Source: Nitrosomonas sp. HPC101 (GTDB lineage Bacteria; Pseudomonadota; Gammaproteobacteria; Burkholderiales; Nitrosomonadaceae). From it: a stretch of DNA of 64,000 nt. The position numbers and the translations under genes were made by a program. The DNA lies in the NCBI RefSeq assembly GCF_009833125.1, contig NZ_QRCC01000010.1, positions 1 through 64,000 on the forward strand. Reading direction: 5' to 3'. Under the pieces are notes generated by a model, which was given only the letters and a program-made list of their open reading frames with translations, made no database searches and had not been told where the DNA came from. This document shows positions 1-8,676 of this stretch, one piece after another; within the stretch, counting starts at the first letter, position 1, and every line of letters begins with the position of its first letter.

Positions 1-159
1 GTGGACGCCAAGTACACCTTCAAGTTTGACGAAATGGTCAAAGACGTTAAAGCCATGCACGAACACTATAAACTGGATGGTGTATTTGACGGAGAGCCTA
101 AATTCAAATTCCATGACGAATTCCAGGCCAATGCTAAAACCGCCAAAAAAGGAAAATAG
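1..159 (+). CDS. C-terminal fragment of an unrecognised protein
   Basis: Frame 1 is open from the window edge to a TAG stop and gives the last 52 residues of a protein. The fragment is rich in Lys, Asp, Phe and His (for example FKFDEMVKDVKAMHEHY near its start) and ends in a lysine-rich tail, AKTAKKGK. There is no CXXCH haem motif, no membrane segment and no motif I can assign to a family. The soluble, charged character is all that can be said. A strong stem-loop follows 45 bases after the stop, which suggests that the transcript ends or is stabilised there. The upstream part lies outside the window. Confidence 0.6.
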   Translation: MDAKYTFKFDEMVKDVKAMHEHYKLDGVFDGEPKFKFHDEFQANAKTAKKGK

Positions 160-203
160 TGAATATTCAGTGATTTGATTATTCCTGCGGGTTTAATTCC
201 TTT

Positions 204-250
204 CTCTTGGAACGTAGATACTCACCGTAGAGTGAGTATCTACGCAAGAG
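204..250 (+). terminator. Strong stem-loop after the first gene
   Basis: A 13-bp perfect stem (213-225 with 232-244, six-base loop) is extended by a further six pairs (204-209 with 245-250) across a three-base bulge. There is no clear T tract after it, so it could be a terminator or an mRNA 3' stabiliser. The rest of 160-497 holds no convincing gene. Confidence 0.5.
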
Positions 251-497
251 CTATGATGTATCTAGATAGACAGGGATTTCATCAATATGATTGACGCAAG
301 TATGGTGTTGGGTGGCCTATTCCGAAAAAATACGGGTATTCTTTTGATGGATCTGAGGTTGAAGTTTTTATAATCTGTTTATAGTTTGGGTGTTACCCGG
401 ATCGATTATTAATTGGCTGAAACTACAAGTACTGTTGATATCTGTTAGCTTGATAGCCAAAATATAGCGGGAACTGCTGTTTCAACTGTCAGAAAGG

Positions 498-1316
498 GTG
501 GTTTTTTTATTTTTAGAGATGTTGAAGATATTTCATAAGTTTCCGGAAGTGGACGGCAATCCGGTTCACCGGAAACGTGATTATTTTATTGCTGCATTTA
601 CATTTTTTTGTGTTGCAGTTAGCCTTGTGATCGATGCTCACGGAACGCTATTGCTTCAGAATGTATTAGGTATTATCGCCTGGATTTTTTTGATCATGTT
701 ACTCCGTGGTGAGAATCGTGAAATAAAAATGCAGGTTATGATTGCGGTGGCTTTTGCAACAGCAGGTGAGCATTTTGCATCCATCTATATGGGAGGGTAT
801 ACCTACCGTCTGGAAAATGTTCCGTTATATGTGCCGCCAGGTCATGGCATGGTTTATCTAACAGCAGTGGCGTTGGCACGATCAGGTTTTTTTCTCAAAC
901 ATGCCAGGAAAATTGCGATATTTGTGGTGGTTGCTTGTGGCCTGTGGTCAGCATGGGGTATTAGTGGATTACCCGAGCATGGTGATCAGGTAGGTGCATT
1001 GCTTTATGTTGTGTTTTTGATTTATTTGTTCAAGGGTAGATCGCCCATGGTATACCTGGCGGCATTCTTTATTACAACTTGGCTGGAACTGATTGGTACT
1101 GCTGCTGGTACTTGGCGGTGGGCTACACTTGAACCAATATTCGAACTAACACAAGGTAATCCTCCAAGCGGGGTTTCAGCCTGGTATTGTCTGGTGGACG
1201 CTGTGGCCATCAGTGGAGCACCTGTATTTCTGAATTTTTTGAACAGAATAGGAAGGATATTCAAGTGGTTTAAACCCGAAAAAATTAACCTTAAAGTAAT
1301 TTTGAGCAAAAAATAA
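498..1316 (+). CDS. Multi-pass membrane protein of unknown function
   Basis: The protein has 272 residues and about six to seven hydrophobic segments, spread from roughly residue 28 to residue 245. Its most distinctive part is the last third, where a GTAAGTWRWA stretch is followed by GNPPSGVSAWYCLVDA. This looks like a conserved signature, but I cannot tie it to a biochemical role. The start is uncertain: GTG at 498 sits directly against AGAAAGGG with no spacer, while ATG at 519 lies about 20 bases beyond that purine run. The C-terminus is basic (KPEKINLKVILSKK), consistent with a cytoplasmic tail. It stands alone, between the stem-loop at 204-250 and the helicase gene downstream. A role in lipid or carotenoid metabolism is possible but is only a guess from its general look. 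Confidence 0.75.
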   Translation: MVFLFLEMLKIFHKFPEVDGNPVHRKRDYFIAAFTFFCVAVSLVIDAHGTLLLQNVLGIIAWIFLIMLLRGENREIKMQVMIAVAFATAGEHFASIYMGGYTYRLENVPLYVPPGHGMVYLTAVALARSGFFLKHARKIAIFVVVACGLWSAWGISGLPEHGDQVGALLYVVFLIYLFKGRSPMVYLAAFFITTWLELIGTAAGTWRWATLEPIFELTQGNPPSGVSAWYCLVDAVAISGAPVFLNFLNRIGRIFKWFKPEKINLKVILSKK

Positions 1317-1474
1317 GTGCAAGCCCACGATCCCGATCCGAGAACAAAGGTGATTTTGAACTCTTTTATAGGTCATTTTTAATGAAAAGCCTTATGGATG
1401 CTGATTCGTCGTATGTGTTTTGACAACGATGTCTTTAAAAATTTGGTTCTGGTTGTTATTGCAAGAAATAAACT

Positions 1475-2944
1475 ATGAGCAGTAACGTAACATTTGAGCA
1501 GCTGGGCTTGTCCAGTGAAATACTTCGAGCAGTGACTGATGAAGGCTATGTTAACCCGACGCCAATCCAGGCACGGGTTATTCCGTTGATTCTTGCCGGT
1601 AAAGATGTTATGGCTAGCGCTCAGACGGGTACTGGTAAAACGGCCGGCTTTACCTTGCCTTTGTTGCATCATTTGCAGGTGCATGCAAGCTCCAGTACGT
1701 CACCTGCTCGACACCCTGTACGTGCTTTAATCATGGCTCCAACGCGTGAACTGGCTATACAAATTGATGAAAGTGTCAGGAAATATGGAAAATATCTTGC
1801 ACTGAGAGCTACTGTCGTTTATGGCGGGGTCAATATAGAACCTCAGATAGCGGAGCTACGGGCTGGAGTGGAAGTACTGGTGGCTACGCCTGGTCGTCTA
1901 CTGGATTTGGTCGAGCATAAGGCCGTAAATTTTTCAAAAACAGAAATCCTGGTTTTGGACGAAGCTGATCGTATGCTGGATATGGGTTTTCTGCCGGACA
2001 TCAAAAGAGTATTGGCGTTATTACCTTCTCAGCGGCAGAGTCTGATGTTTTCTGCAACTTTCTCAGATGAAATCAGAAAACTTGCAGACAGTTTGCTAAA
2101 GCAACCAGTTCGGATTGAAGTGGCAGCGCAGAATACGGTAAATGAGTCAATTTCACACGTTGTTCACCGGATAAAACCTGAAAGTAAGTTTGCATTACTA
2201 CTGCATTTGGCCAGACAGCAAGATTTGAAACAAGCACTTGTTTTTGTAAAAACGAAGCATAGAGCTTCCCAGCTGGCGAAGATGCTTTCCCACCATAAAA
2301 TTTCGGCACTTGCAATTCATGGGGATAAAAATCAACAGCAGAGAACACAGGCACTTTCTGAATTCAAGCATGGTGATGTGCAAATACTGGTAGCAACAGA
2401 TGTGGCTGCACGTGGTATCGATATTGAAAAACTATCGCATGTGGTCAATTATGAACTTCCTGGTAATCCTGAAGATTATGTACACAGAATCGGCCGTACC
2501 GGCCGGGCTGGCAGTAAAGGAAAGGCAATTTCTCTGGTAAGTGAATACGAAGTAGAGCTTCTGACCAATATTGAGAAACTTCTGAATACTAGGCTGAAGA
2601 CAGAACAGATTGCTGGTTTTGATGCTGAATCATCTATCAGAAGTCTGCCAGATCGGAAAAATCGGATGTCAGCTAATGCTGTCCGGCGTGGCAATAAACA
2701 GGTTGCGGCTGGCAATAGTGAGAAAACCAGAAAATATTCTGATTCACACAAGAGTGCGGCGCTACGAAATCATAAAGATCCTATTTTTACGCAACCTTAT
2801 GTCCCGCAAGCTCATTCAGCGCAACTAGCAACGCCTAAACAATCGGATGGCCAATCTTTACTTTTCGCATATAGGCAGGAAAAAAAGATTGTTCCTGCAT
2901 TATTTACTGCTTTTACAAAAAATAAGGCCGAACAGAATAGCTAA
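1475..2944 (+). CDS. rhlE: DEAD-box ATP-dependent RNA helicase, RhlE type
   Basis: This is a 489-residue DEAD-box RNA helicase that uses ATP to unwind short RNA duplexes, typically in ribosome assembly and RNA turnover. Motifs appear in canonical order: Q motif GYVNPTPIQ (about 24-32), Walker A AQTGTGKT (49-56), PTRELA (89-94), TPGR, DEAD (162-165), SAT (193-195), and in the second RecA lobe ARGID and HRIGRTGRAG. The core ends near residue 370. It is followed by a basic, low-complexity tail of about 120 residues, typical of the RhlE/CsdA/SrmB group and thought to bind RNA. A small hairpin (2940-2955) overlaps the stop. The exact subfamily (RhlE versus a paralogue) cannot be fixed without a tree, but helicase identity is certain. 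Confidence 0.93.
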   Translation: MSSNVTFEQLGLSSEILRAVTDEGYVNPTPIQARVIPLILAGKDVMASAQTGTGKTAGFTLPLLHHLQVHASSSTSPARHPVRALIMAPTRELAIQIDESVRKYGKYLALRATVVYGGVNIEPQIAELRAGVEVLVATPGRLLDLVEHKAVNFSKTEILVLDEADRMLDMGFLPDIKRVLALLPSQRQSLMFSATFSDEIRKLADSLLKQPVRIEVAAQNTVNESISHVVHRIKPESKFALLLHLARQQDLKQALVFVKTKHRASQLAKMLSHHKISALAIHGDKNQQQRTQALSEFKHGDVQILVATDVAARGIDIEKLSHVVNYELPGNPEDYVHRIGRTGRAGSKGKAISLVSEYEVELLTNIEKLLNTRLKTEQIAGFDAESSIRSLPDRKNRMSANAVRRGNKQVAAGNSEKTRKYSDSHKSAALRNHKDPIFTQPYVPQAHSAQLATPKQSDGQSLLFAYRQEKKIVPALFTAFTKNKAEQNS

Positions 2945-2955
2945 ATTTTTTTAGC
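2940..2955 (+). terminator. Weak hairpin at the end of the helicase gene
   Basis: GCTAAA and TTTAGC (2940-2945 with 2950-2955) flank a TTTT loop, with a T-rich stretch shortly after. The stem is short and AT-rich, so this is only a possible terminator. Confidence 0.3.
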
Positions 2956-3072
2956 AACATTTTTGCCTTCTTTTCATCTTTTTCAAGGTTTAGGGCTATT
3001 TTTAGATCAATAGACTCATAACCTCGCTTATCGATAATTTTATTGCTGTTTCTGCTGACGTGTGAGGGCGTC

Positions 3073-3720
3073 GCCTAGATAGTGTATTACAAGATATTTG
3101 CTCAAAGGGCGATATATCTGATTTGCACGGCAGCCAAGAAAGAAAAAGTACTTACAGCTCATTATCATAAGATCTTAGTATTTCCCGATACTTTTTGGCG
3201 GAATAAGAACGTTCATATTCTGTTTTTTCCTGTTCAACAGTGAATCTGTCATAACCGCGATCAGCCGACAGATAATCGGCATCGCCCCCTTCAATCAGGT
3301 GCCAACTTGCGTGCAGTCGGCAGTGGTACCTTGTGTGATAAGGATTCTGACCGGCATACCATGCCATGCGCATCCACGACCAGATGTATTTTTGTGTTGA
3401 ACCCTCTTTTGTCCGATTCATATCCTGATTAATACCTCTGGCCTCGCTGGCTTGTAGGTGAACTTTACAGTGACTGGCATCAATCATCAGCCATTCATAA
3501 TCCGGATCATCAATCAAAATTTACAGCAATTTTTTCTCAAATGCCCCTGTTACGTCAGCGAATAAACTGACGATTATCTGCAACCATCTTTCCCCACGCT
3601 TCTTTACACCCTAGAAAATGCTCCTCAAGCAATCCCACACCTTATCCGAGATATCATGCCTGCAATATGATTTTGTCATGTGAAACCCTTGTGTTTATCT
3701 TATGACTACGCTATCTAGTC
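3073..3720 (-). mobile_element. Decayed IS5-family insertion sequence
   Basis: The ends at 3073-3088 and 3705-3720 form an imperfect terminal inverted repeat (13 of 16 positions; core CTAGATAG). Between them lie three separated pieces of an IS5-family transposase on the minus strand. At about 650 bp the element is shorter than an intact member (usually 850-900 bp) because internal parts are missing. No clear target duplication remains. It is an inactive relic. Confidence 0.75.
3087..3679 (-). pseudogene. IS5-family transposase, broken by deletions and frameshifts
   Basis: The reading starts at ATG 3679 (MTKSYCRHDISDKVWD) and then changes frame just after GTGTGGGAT. It continues as LLEEHFLGCKEAWGK and VADNRQFIR before an in-frame loss of the region that normally links to the catalytic core. 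A longer open piece (3517-3152) carries DDPDYEWLMIDASHCKVH, with the first DDE aspartate context, and ADYLSADRGYD with the second. It stops after RSYDNEL. A last fragment, SFLAAVQIRYIAL, recognisable as the usual C-terminus, follows after another deletion. In all there are at least two frameshifts, two deletions and several nonsense codons, so the gene cannot make a transposase. The protein similarity is from memory of IS5 elements common in Nitrosomonas; an ISfinder search would settle the nearest relative. Confidence 0.8.
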
Positions 3721-3888
3721 TTTCTGGGTATTCAAAGGAAAATTATATATTTGGCTTTGAGAACCTTCTGAATTAAGGCTTGCAATTCTGCCAGGCATAT
3801 ACAAATGCAGGTCTTTTATGTTATATTTATAGGTTGCCACATCGCATGATTGTTTGTTTCTAATTCATCTGAAAGGAGCTATATAAAA

Positions 3889-4020
3889 ATGAGTAAAGTG
3901 GAAAAGGGTAGCGATATTGATACCACTAAAAATATGATATTTGGCAGTGTATTTTTATTGGTGCTATTAAGTGGATTTGCCGCTCTGGCTGTGCATCTCA
4001 CCCCCGTTGTTGTGAACTAG
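3889..4020 (+). CDS. Small single-span membrane protein, 43 residues
   Basis: ATG 3889 is preceded by a very good ribosome site, GAAAGGAG (3871-3878), at suitable spacing. The 43-residue product has a charged, probably cytoplasmic N-terminus (MSKVEKGSDIDTTKN) and one hydrophobic segment of about 22 residues (IFGSVFLLVLLSGFAALAV). It ends in a short tail, HLTPVVVN. The strong Shine-Dalgarno sequence, the single clean membrane span and the strong hairpin just after the stop all argue for a real gene. The layout recalls small subunits of respiratory or photosynthetic complexes, but there is no sequence evidence for that. Its neighbours (an IS relic upstream, an RND system downstream) give no functional hint. 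Confidence 0.65.
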   Translation: MSKVEKGSDIDTTKNMIFGSVFLLVLLSGFAALAVHLTPVVVN

Positions 4021-4029
4021 TTTGTTGAA

Positions 4030-4066
4030 AACCTGCGCGATAGGGTATTTCACTATTGTGCGGGTT
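4030..4066 (+). terminator. Stem-loop after the 43-residue gene
   Basis: A 14-bp stem (4030-4043 with 4053-4066) closes with three G:U wobbles around a nine-base loop, ten bases after the small gene. There is no T tract. The remainder up to 4442 holds no other gene; it is AT-rich and presumably contains the promoter of the RND operon. Confidence 0.5.
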
Positions 4067-4442
4067 ATGTCTGAGCTCTATTTCTTCAGGTCTTACTGGA
4101 CAGGATAAGGCGCAGTAAAAGGGCCTTGTTTTGTAAATCTTCATCTTGCACTTTCAATTACTAGCCGGTTTTATTGCTTTCAGCAACTCGGTTTAATCAT
4201 ACAGATATTACATTTTAATTTTATCATTTGTTTCCGGATTTGACAGGGAGGAAAGCCTTTCTGTTTTTAAGGAGATGAAAGATATATTCTGATAACATCC
4301 TGATTTTTTACCTCTTGTCAGAGGGTATTATTCCGGTCATTTATTCATGAAATAACTATTTGCCGGGGAGTCGGTAAATTTACGGCCGGGAGATAATCCC
4401 GCTGCTGTGGATAATGTAGTTGAGATACAAAGGGTGCTGACT

Positions 4443-5534
4443 GTGGCGTTGAATAGAGCTGAAAAACTGTTGTATATCGTTCTGGCACTGATGCTTATCG
4501 CTTGTGGTAAGCAGGAAGACGCTATAAAGGTGGCTAATCCGCCATCAGTCAGTGTGACAACTGCCCGGAATGTATCTATGGAAGTACGTGAGGAATCCGT
4601 TGGATCACTGGAGGGCATAATGGACCCAACGATTGCGGCGGAAGTATCCGGGCGAGTACTCAAGGTGTTGGTGCGTCAGGGGCAACATGTAAAAAAAGGG
4701 CAGGAAATCGCTTTGCTGGATCCAGTTGACTATCAACTGCAGCGACGCGAGGCATTCAGCGAGGTGGCGAGATTAGAAGCACTGCTGGAGAATCAGAAAC
4801 GTTCAGTTGAGCGTAATACGCGATTGGTTGAGCGAAATTTTATTTCCCAGATTGTACTGGATGATATCAAAACGCAGGAAATAGCATTGCGTCGGCAGCT
4901 GGAAGGAGCAAAATCTCGCCTGGCTACAATTGAACATAATAAATCCAAGACACGATTGTTTTCACCGATGGATGGAAAGATTGAATCACAGATTGTTGTC
5001 GAGGGAGACTATGTCAAGGTGGGCGATCCGTTGCTGCAAATTATCAATAACCAGCATTTGCGTGCGCACCTGCCATTTCCCGAAAGTATTGCTTCATACA
5101 TCAAGCCGGATCTTGAAGTCAGACTGAGGACGCCCACATCTGACACCGAAATTGTTTCCCATATCTGGGAATTGAAACCTGCGATTGGTGTTGGCAATCG
5201 AGCGATCGACGCGCTTGCTTACGTTGAGAATCAGCCAGGTTGGCATGCAGGCGCAAGTGTGAATGGTGTAGTCATCCTTGGCATGCGTGAGAATGTAGTG
5301 GTCGTGCCAGAGCAGAGTGTCGTGCTCAGACCGGCTGGCCATGTTGTCTACGCAATCAGGGATGGGATTGCTGAGCAGCGAGTTGTCGAAACTGGCTTAT
5401 GGCAGGATGGCCTGGTTGAAATCAGGCACGGCATCAAGGCAGGTGAACAGATTGTGCTCGACGGTGCCGCTTTTCTGACAGATGGCGCCAAAATTACCAT
5501 ACAGCAGGAAACGACTGGGCAAGCAAGCCTATGA
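4443..5534 (+). CDS. RND efflux periplasmic adaptor lipoprotein
   Basis: This is a membrane-fusion subunit of the HlyD/AcrA type, linking an inner-membrane RND pump to an outer-membrane channel. From GTG 4443 the protein (363 residues) begins with a lipoprotein signal peptide ending in LMLIACGK, so the mature protein is probably lipid-anchored at the Cys. The frame is open back to 4407, but that start would put 12 extra residues before the signal and has no ribosome site; AAAGGG lies about 10 bases before 4443. A biotinyl-lipoyl-like region (VLVRQGQHVKKGQEIALLD) and its partner half (KIESQIVVEGDYVKVGDPLL) flank an alpha-helical hairpin rich in Arg and Glu. The stop overlaps the start of the permease (ATGA), so the two are translationally coupled. 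No outer-membrane TolC homologue is adjacent. Confidence 0.9.
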   Translation: MALNRAEKLLYIVLALMLIACGKQEDAIKVANPPSVSVTTARNVSMEVREESVGSLEGIMDPTIAAEVSGRVLKVLVRQGQHVKKGQEIALLDPVDYQLQRREAFSEVARLEALLENQKRSVERNTRLVERNFISQIVLDDIKTQEIALRRQLEGAKSRLATIEHNKSKTRLFSPMDGKIESQIVVEGDYVKVGDPLLQIINNQHLRAHLPFPESIASYIKPDLEVRLRTPTSDTEIVSHIWELKPAIGVGNRAIDALAYVENQPGWHAGASVNGVVILGMRENVVVVPEQSVVLRPAGHVVYAIRDGIAEQRVVETGLWQDGLVEIRHGIKAGEQIVLDGAAFLTDGAKITIQQETTGQASL

Positions 5535-8500
5535 CACTGCCCGAACTGTCGATCAAACGACATGTGCTGGCGTGGATGATCTCAGGATTGCTGGTATTGC
5601 TGGGTGTTATCAGCTATCAGCGTATCGGCGTGGATCGCCTGCCTTACGTTGAATTTCCTGTTATTTCAGTGACGACAACACTGATCGGAGCGAACCCTGA
5701 CATCGTTGACGCCAGTATCACCAATATCATTGAAACCGCTGTCAATACTATTCCCGGTATTGAGCATATTCAGTCCAGCTCTTCGCCGAATGTTTCAGTT
5801 ACCGCCGTCACGTTCGAGTTGGAGAAAGACATCGATGTTGCCTACAACGAAGTGCAATCCAGTATCGCCCAGATTCTGCGGCGATTGCCGGATGACATTG
5901 ATCCACCAGTCGTGCGCAAGGTTGAAACCAACGCACAGCCTGTCATGTGGTTGTCATTGCAGGGTGATCGCACCTTGCAGCAGCTCAACCTGTACGGCTT
6001 CAATATCATCAAAAAAAAGCTGGAAACCATCAGCGGCGTTGGGGAAGTTCGCCTGGGTGGCCGGCGTGACCGTACTATCCGTGTCAACATTCTGCCGGAG
6101 CGGATGGCTTCCTTCAAATTGGCAGCCGGAGATGTAATCAATGCCTTCCGGCGTGAACATATTCAACTGCCCGGCGGTTTTCTGGTAGGGCAAAATACTG
6201 AAAGACTGATCAAACTCGATCTGGAATTCCACAATGTGCGCGAGATGGGTAACATGGTGGTGGCCTATCGTGATGCGGCACCAATCCGGCTGAAAGATAT
6301 TGCGGAGCTCGAAGATGGGTTGGCTGATTATCGTCAGATTGCCCGCTTCAACGGCAGATCTTCGGTCGGCCTGGGCATCGTCAAAGTCGCCAACGCCAAC
6401 ACCGTTTCGATTATCGAGGAAGTCCAGCGCCGGCTGGCCGAAGATGTCGTACCAAGTCTGCCACCCGGTATGGAAGTCAGTATTGTCAGCAGCGATGCGA
6501 TTTTTATCAAGGAGCTGGTGCGCTCGCTGCAGGATCACCTGATCGAGGGTACACTGCTGGCCGCGTTGATCGTCTGGCTGTTTTTGCGCTCCGTTCGTTC
6601 CACGCTGATTATTGCCACTGCCATTCCGGTTTCGCTGCTCGGTGCTGTGGCGGTGATGTATTTTTCGGGATTCACATTCAACACTATGACGTTGCTGGCG
6701 CTGCTGTTGCTGATCGGCGTGGTGGTGGATGACGCCATCGTCGTTCTGGAAAGTATTTTTCGTCACATGAGCAAGGAACAGGAAACGTGTGGTAGCGTCG
6801 ATGCTGTGACTGCCGCTATCAGAGGCAGTCATGAAGTTGTGTTTGCCGTGCTGGCTGCCACACTGGCTCTGGTGTGTATTTTTGCGCCGGTGATTTTCAT
6901 GGAAGGCATCATCGGCAAATTCTTTAAATCTTTTGCTGTGGTTGTCACGTTTGGCGTACTGGTTTCCCTGCTCGTATCCATCACGCTGACGCCGATGCTG
7001 TGCGCGCGCTACCTGCGCATCAACAAAAAACACGGACGTTTCTACCACCGTCTGGATCACTGGTTTGATCGTATGGATCAGGTTTATGCATCTCTGCTTG
7101 ATGTCGTGATTGCGCACCGCTGGAAGGTGATCCTGATTACCCTGGTTGCGGTGATGAGCAGTGTTTTTTTCTTCGGCGAAGTGGAGAAAGAATTCACGCC
7201 GGAAACGGACGAAGGCGTATTCATGGTGACATTCCGTACGCCGCTTGGCTCCAGTATCGACTACACCGATTCCCGTCTCAAGCTGATAGAGACGGAACTG
7301 GCTGCCTTCCCTGATGAAATTACCAGTTATTTTGTATCGATTGGCTCTGGTCTTGAAGGACAGGTTAACAAAGGATTCATCAGCGTCCGTTTGTTTGACC
7401 GCCACATCCGCAGCATGAGCCAGCAAGTGCTGATGCATGAACTACGAGCCCGCTTTGACAAAATCCCGGGTGTCCGGGCATTTCCGGCAGCGGTTGCTAT
7501 TGTACGTGGCCAGCGCTCGGAGCCGCTGCAATTCAACCTCACCGGTCCCAATTTGCGTGAAGTCAGTCGGTTGGCAAATGAAATGCAGCAACGGCTCAGT
7601 GGAACACCGGGCATGGGTAGAGTGGATCTGGACCTGGATCTGGATTTGCCGCAGCTGGTAATCAAGATCGACCGGGTACGTGCAGCCAGCCTGGGCATCT
7701 CAGCGACTGATGTGGCGACCGCGGTTAACCTGTTTACCGGTGGTATTGATGTGGCCCGGTTCAACGATGAACCCGGAGACGGTCAGCGTTACGAAATTCG
7801 CCTCAAAGGGCGGGAAGATCGATTTAACCAGATTGCAGATCTGAAGAAAGTATATCTGCGCAGTGCGGGAGGGGATCTGATCCGGCTGGATACGGTTGCA
7901 CAGTTTCATGAGGAACTCGGTGCTTCGGTCATCGGCCGCTTTGATCTGCAGTATGCCGCCACCTTTTATGCCAGTCCGACACTGTTGCTGGGCAATGCAG
8001 CTGATATTGTGCAGCAATACGCGGCTGAACTGCTGCCGGTAGGCTATGTGGTTCGCCTCACCGGGCAGGCGGAGGAGTTGGCCAAGACCGTCTCTAATAT
8101 GCAGTTCGTTTTCGTGCTTGCGCTGATTCTGCTGTATATGGTGCTGGCTAGTCAGTTCAATTCCTTTCTGCAGCCGCTTATTGTGATGGTGGCACAGCCG
8201 CTTGCCATTGTTGGCGGGATATTTGCCTTATGGCTGACAGGTAATTCACTCAACATTTTTTCCATGATTGGCTTGGTACTGCTGATTGGTTTGGTGGCAA
8301 AAAATTCAATTCTGCTGATTGATCTGACCAACCAACTGTGTGAGCAAGGCAGATCGGTTGATGTTGCACTGAAAGAAGCTTGTCCGGTTCGTCTGAGGCC
8401 GGTACTCATGACCTCGCTTACCATCATCCTGGCATTGCTGCCGGCTGCGATGGGGCTGGGAGCTGGCGCTGAAACCAATCGTCCACTTGCGGTTGCGGTG

Positions 8501-8617
8501 ATTGGTGGCATGGTTTCCTCGACATTGTTAACGTTAGTGGTCGTGCCTGCGGTGTATTCTCTGGCGATGCGGGCAGTGGGAAGGCCGCATCTTTTACAGC
8601 GCAGCTCCACCGAATGA
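5531..8617 (+). CDS. RND multidrug efflux permease (AcrB/HAE1 type)
   Basis: The product of 1028 residues is a proton-driven inner-membrane exporter with the expected 12 membrane spans and two large periplasmic loops. Membrane segment 4 carries the paired aspartates of the proton relay (LIGVVVDDAIVVLES). The second half has the matching LIGLVAKNSILLIDL and a conserved AMGLGAGAETNRPLAVAVIGG-like region before the last spans. This pattern fits the drug-exporting HAE1 branch; the metal-exporting CzcA branch differs in segment 4. Length and both halves are complete. Its ATG overlaps the adaptor's stop by four bases. The substrate cannot be told from sequence alone. It is convergent with the glucan operon, with 59 bases between stops. 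Confidence 0.93.
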   Translation: MTLPELSIKRHVLAWMISGLLVLLGVISYQRIGVDRLPYVEFPVISVTTTLIGANPDIVDASITNIIETAVNTIPGIEHIQSSSSPNVSVTAVTFELEKDIDVAYNEVQSSIAQILRRLPDDIDPPVVRKVETNAQPVMWLSLQGDRTLQQLNLYGFNIIKKKLETISGVGEVRLGGRRDRTIRVNILPERMASFKLAAGDVINAFRREHIQLPGGFLVGQNTERLIKLDLEFHNVREMGNMVVAYRDAAPIRLKDIAELEDGLADYRQIARFNGRSSVGLGIVKVANANTVSIIEEVQRRLAEDVVPSLPPGMEVSIVSSDAIFIKELVRSLQDHLIEGTLLAALIVWLFLRSVRSTLIIATAIPVSLLGAVAVMYFSGFTFNTMTLLALLLLIGVVVDDAIVVLESIFRHMSKEQETCGSVDAVTAAIRGSHEVVFAVLAATLALVCIFAPVIFMEGIIGKFFKSFAVVVTFGVLVSLLVSITLTPMLCARYLRINKKHGRFYHRLDHWFDRMDQVYASLLDVVIAHRWKVILITLVAVMSSVFFFGEVEKEFTPETDEGVFMVTFRTPLGSSIDYTDSRLKLIETELAAFPDEITSYFVSIGSGLEGQVNKGFISVRLFDRHIRSMSQQVLMHELRARFDKIPGVRAFPAAVAIVRGQRSEPLQFNLTGPNLREVSRLANEMQQRLSGTPGMGRVDLDLDLDLPQLVIKIDRVRAASLGISATDVATAVNLFTGGIDVARFNDEPGDGQRYEIRLKGREDRFNQIADLKKVYLRSAGGDLIRLDTVAQFHEELGASVIGRFDLQYAATFYASPTLLLGNAADIVQQYAAELLPVGYVVRLTGQAEELAKTVSNMQFVFVLALILLYMVLASQFNSFLQPLIVMVAQPLAIVGGIFALWLTGNSLNIFSMIGLVLLIGLVAKNSILLIDLTNQLCEQGRSVDVALKEACPVRLRPVLMTSLTIILALLPAAMGLGAGAETNRPLAVAVIGGMVSSTLLTLVVVPAVYSLAMRAVGRPHLLQRSSTE

Positions 8618-8676
8618 ACTGTATGTTAGCGTTCAGGCTGATAATGAAATGGGTAAATAAATCATAAGTGAGTTGT

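Noticed and set aside
5954-7438. 494-codon open frame antisense to the RND permease gene
   Set aside because: It is His/Gln/Asn-rich, with no start signal, and mirrors a codon-biased gene; a typical antisense shadow.
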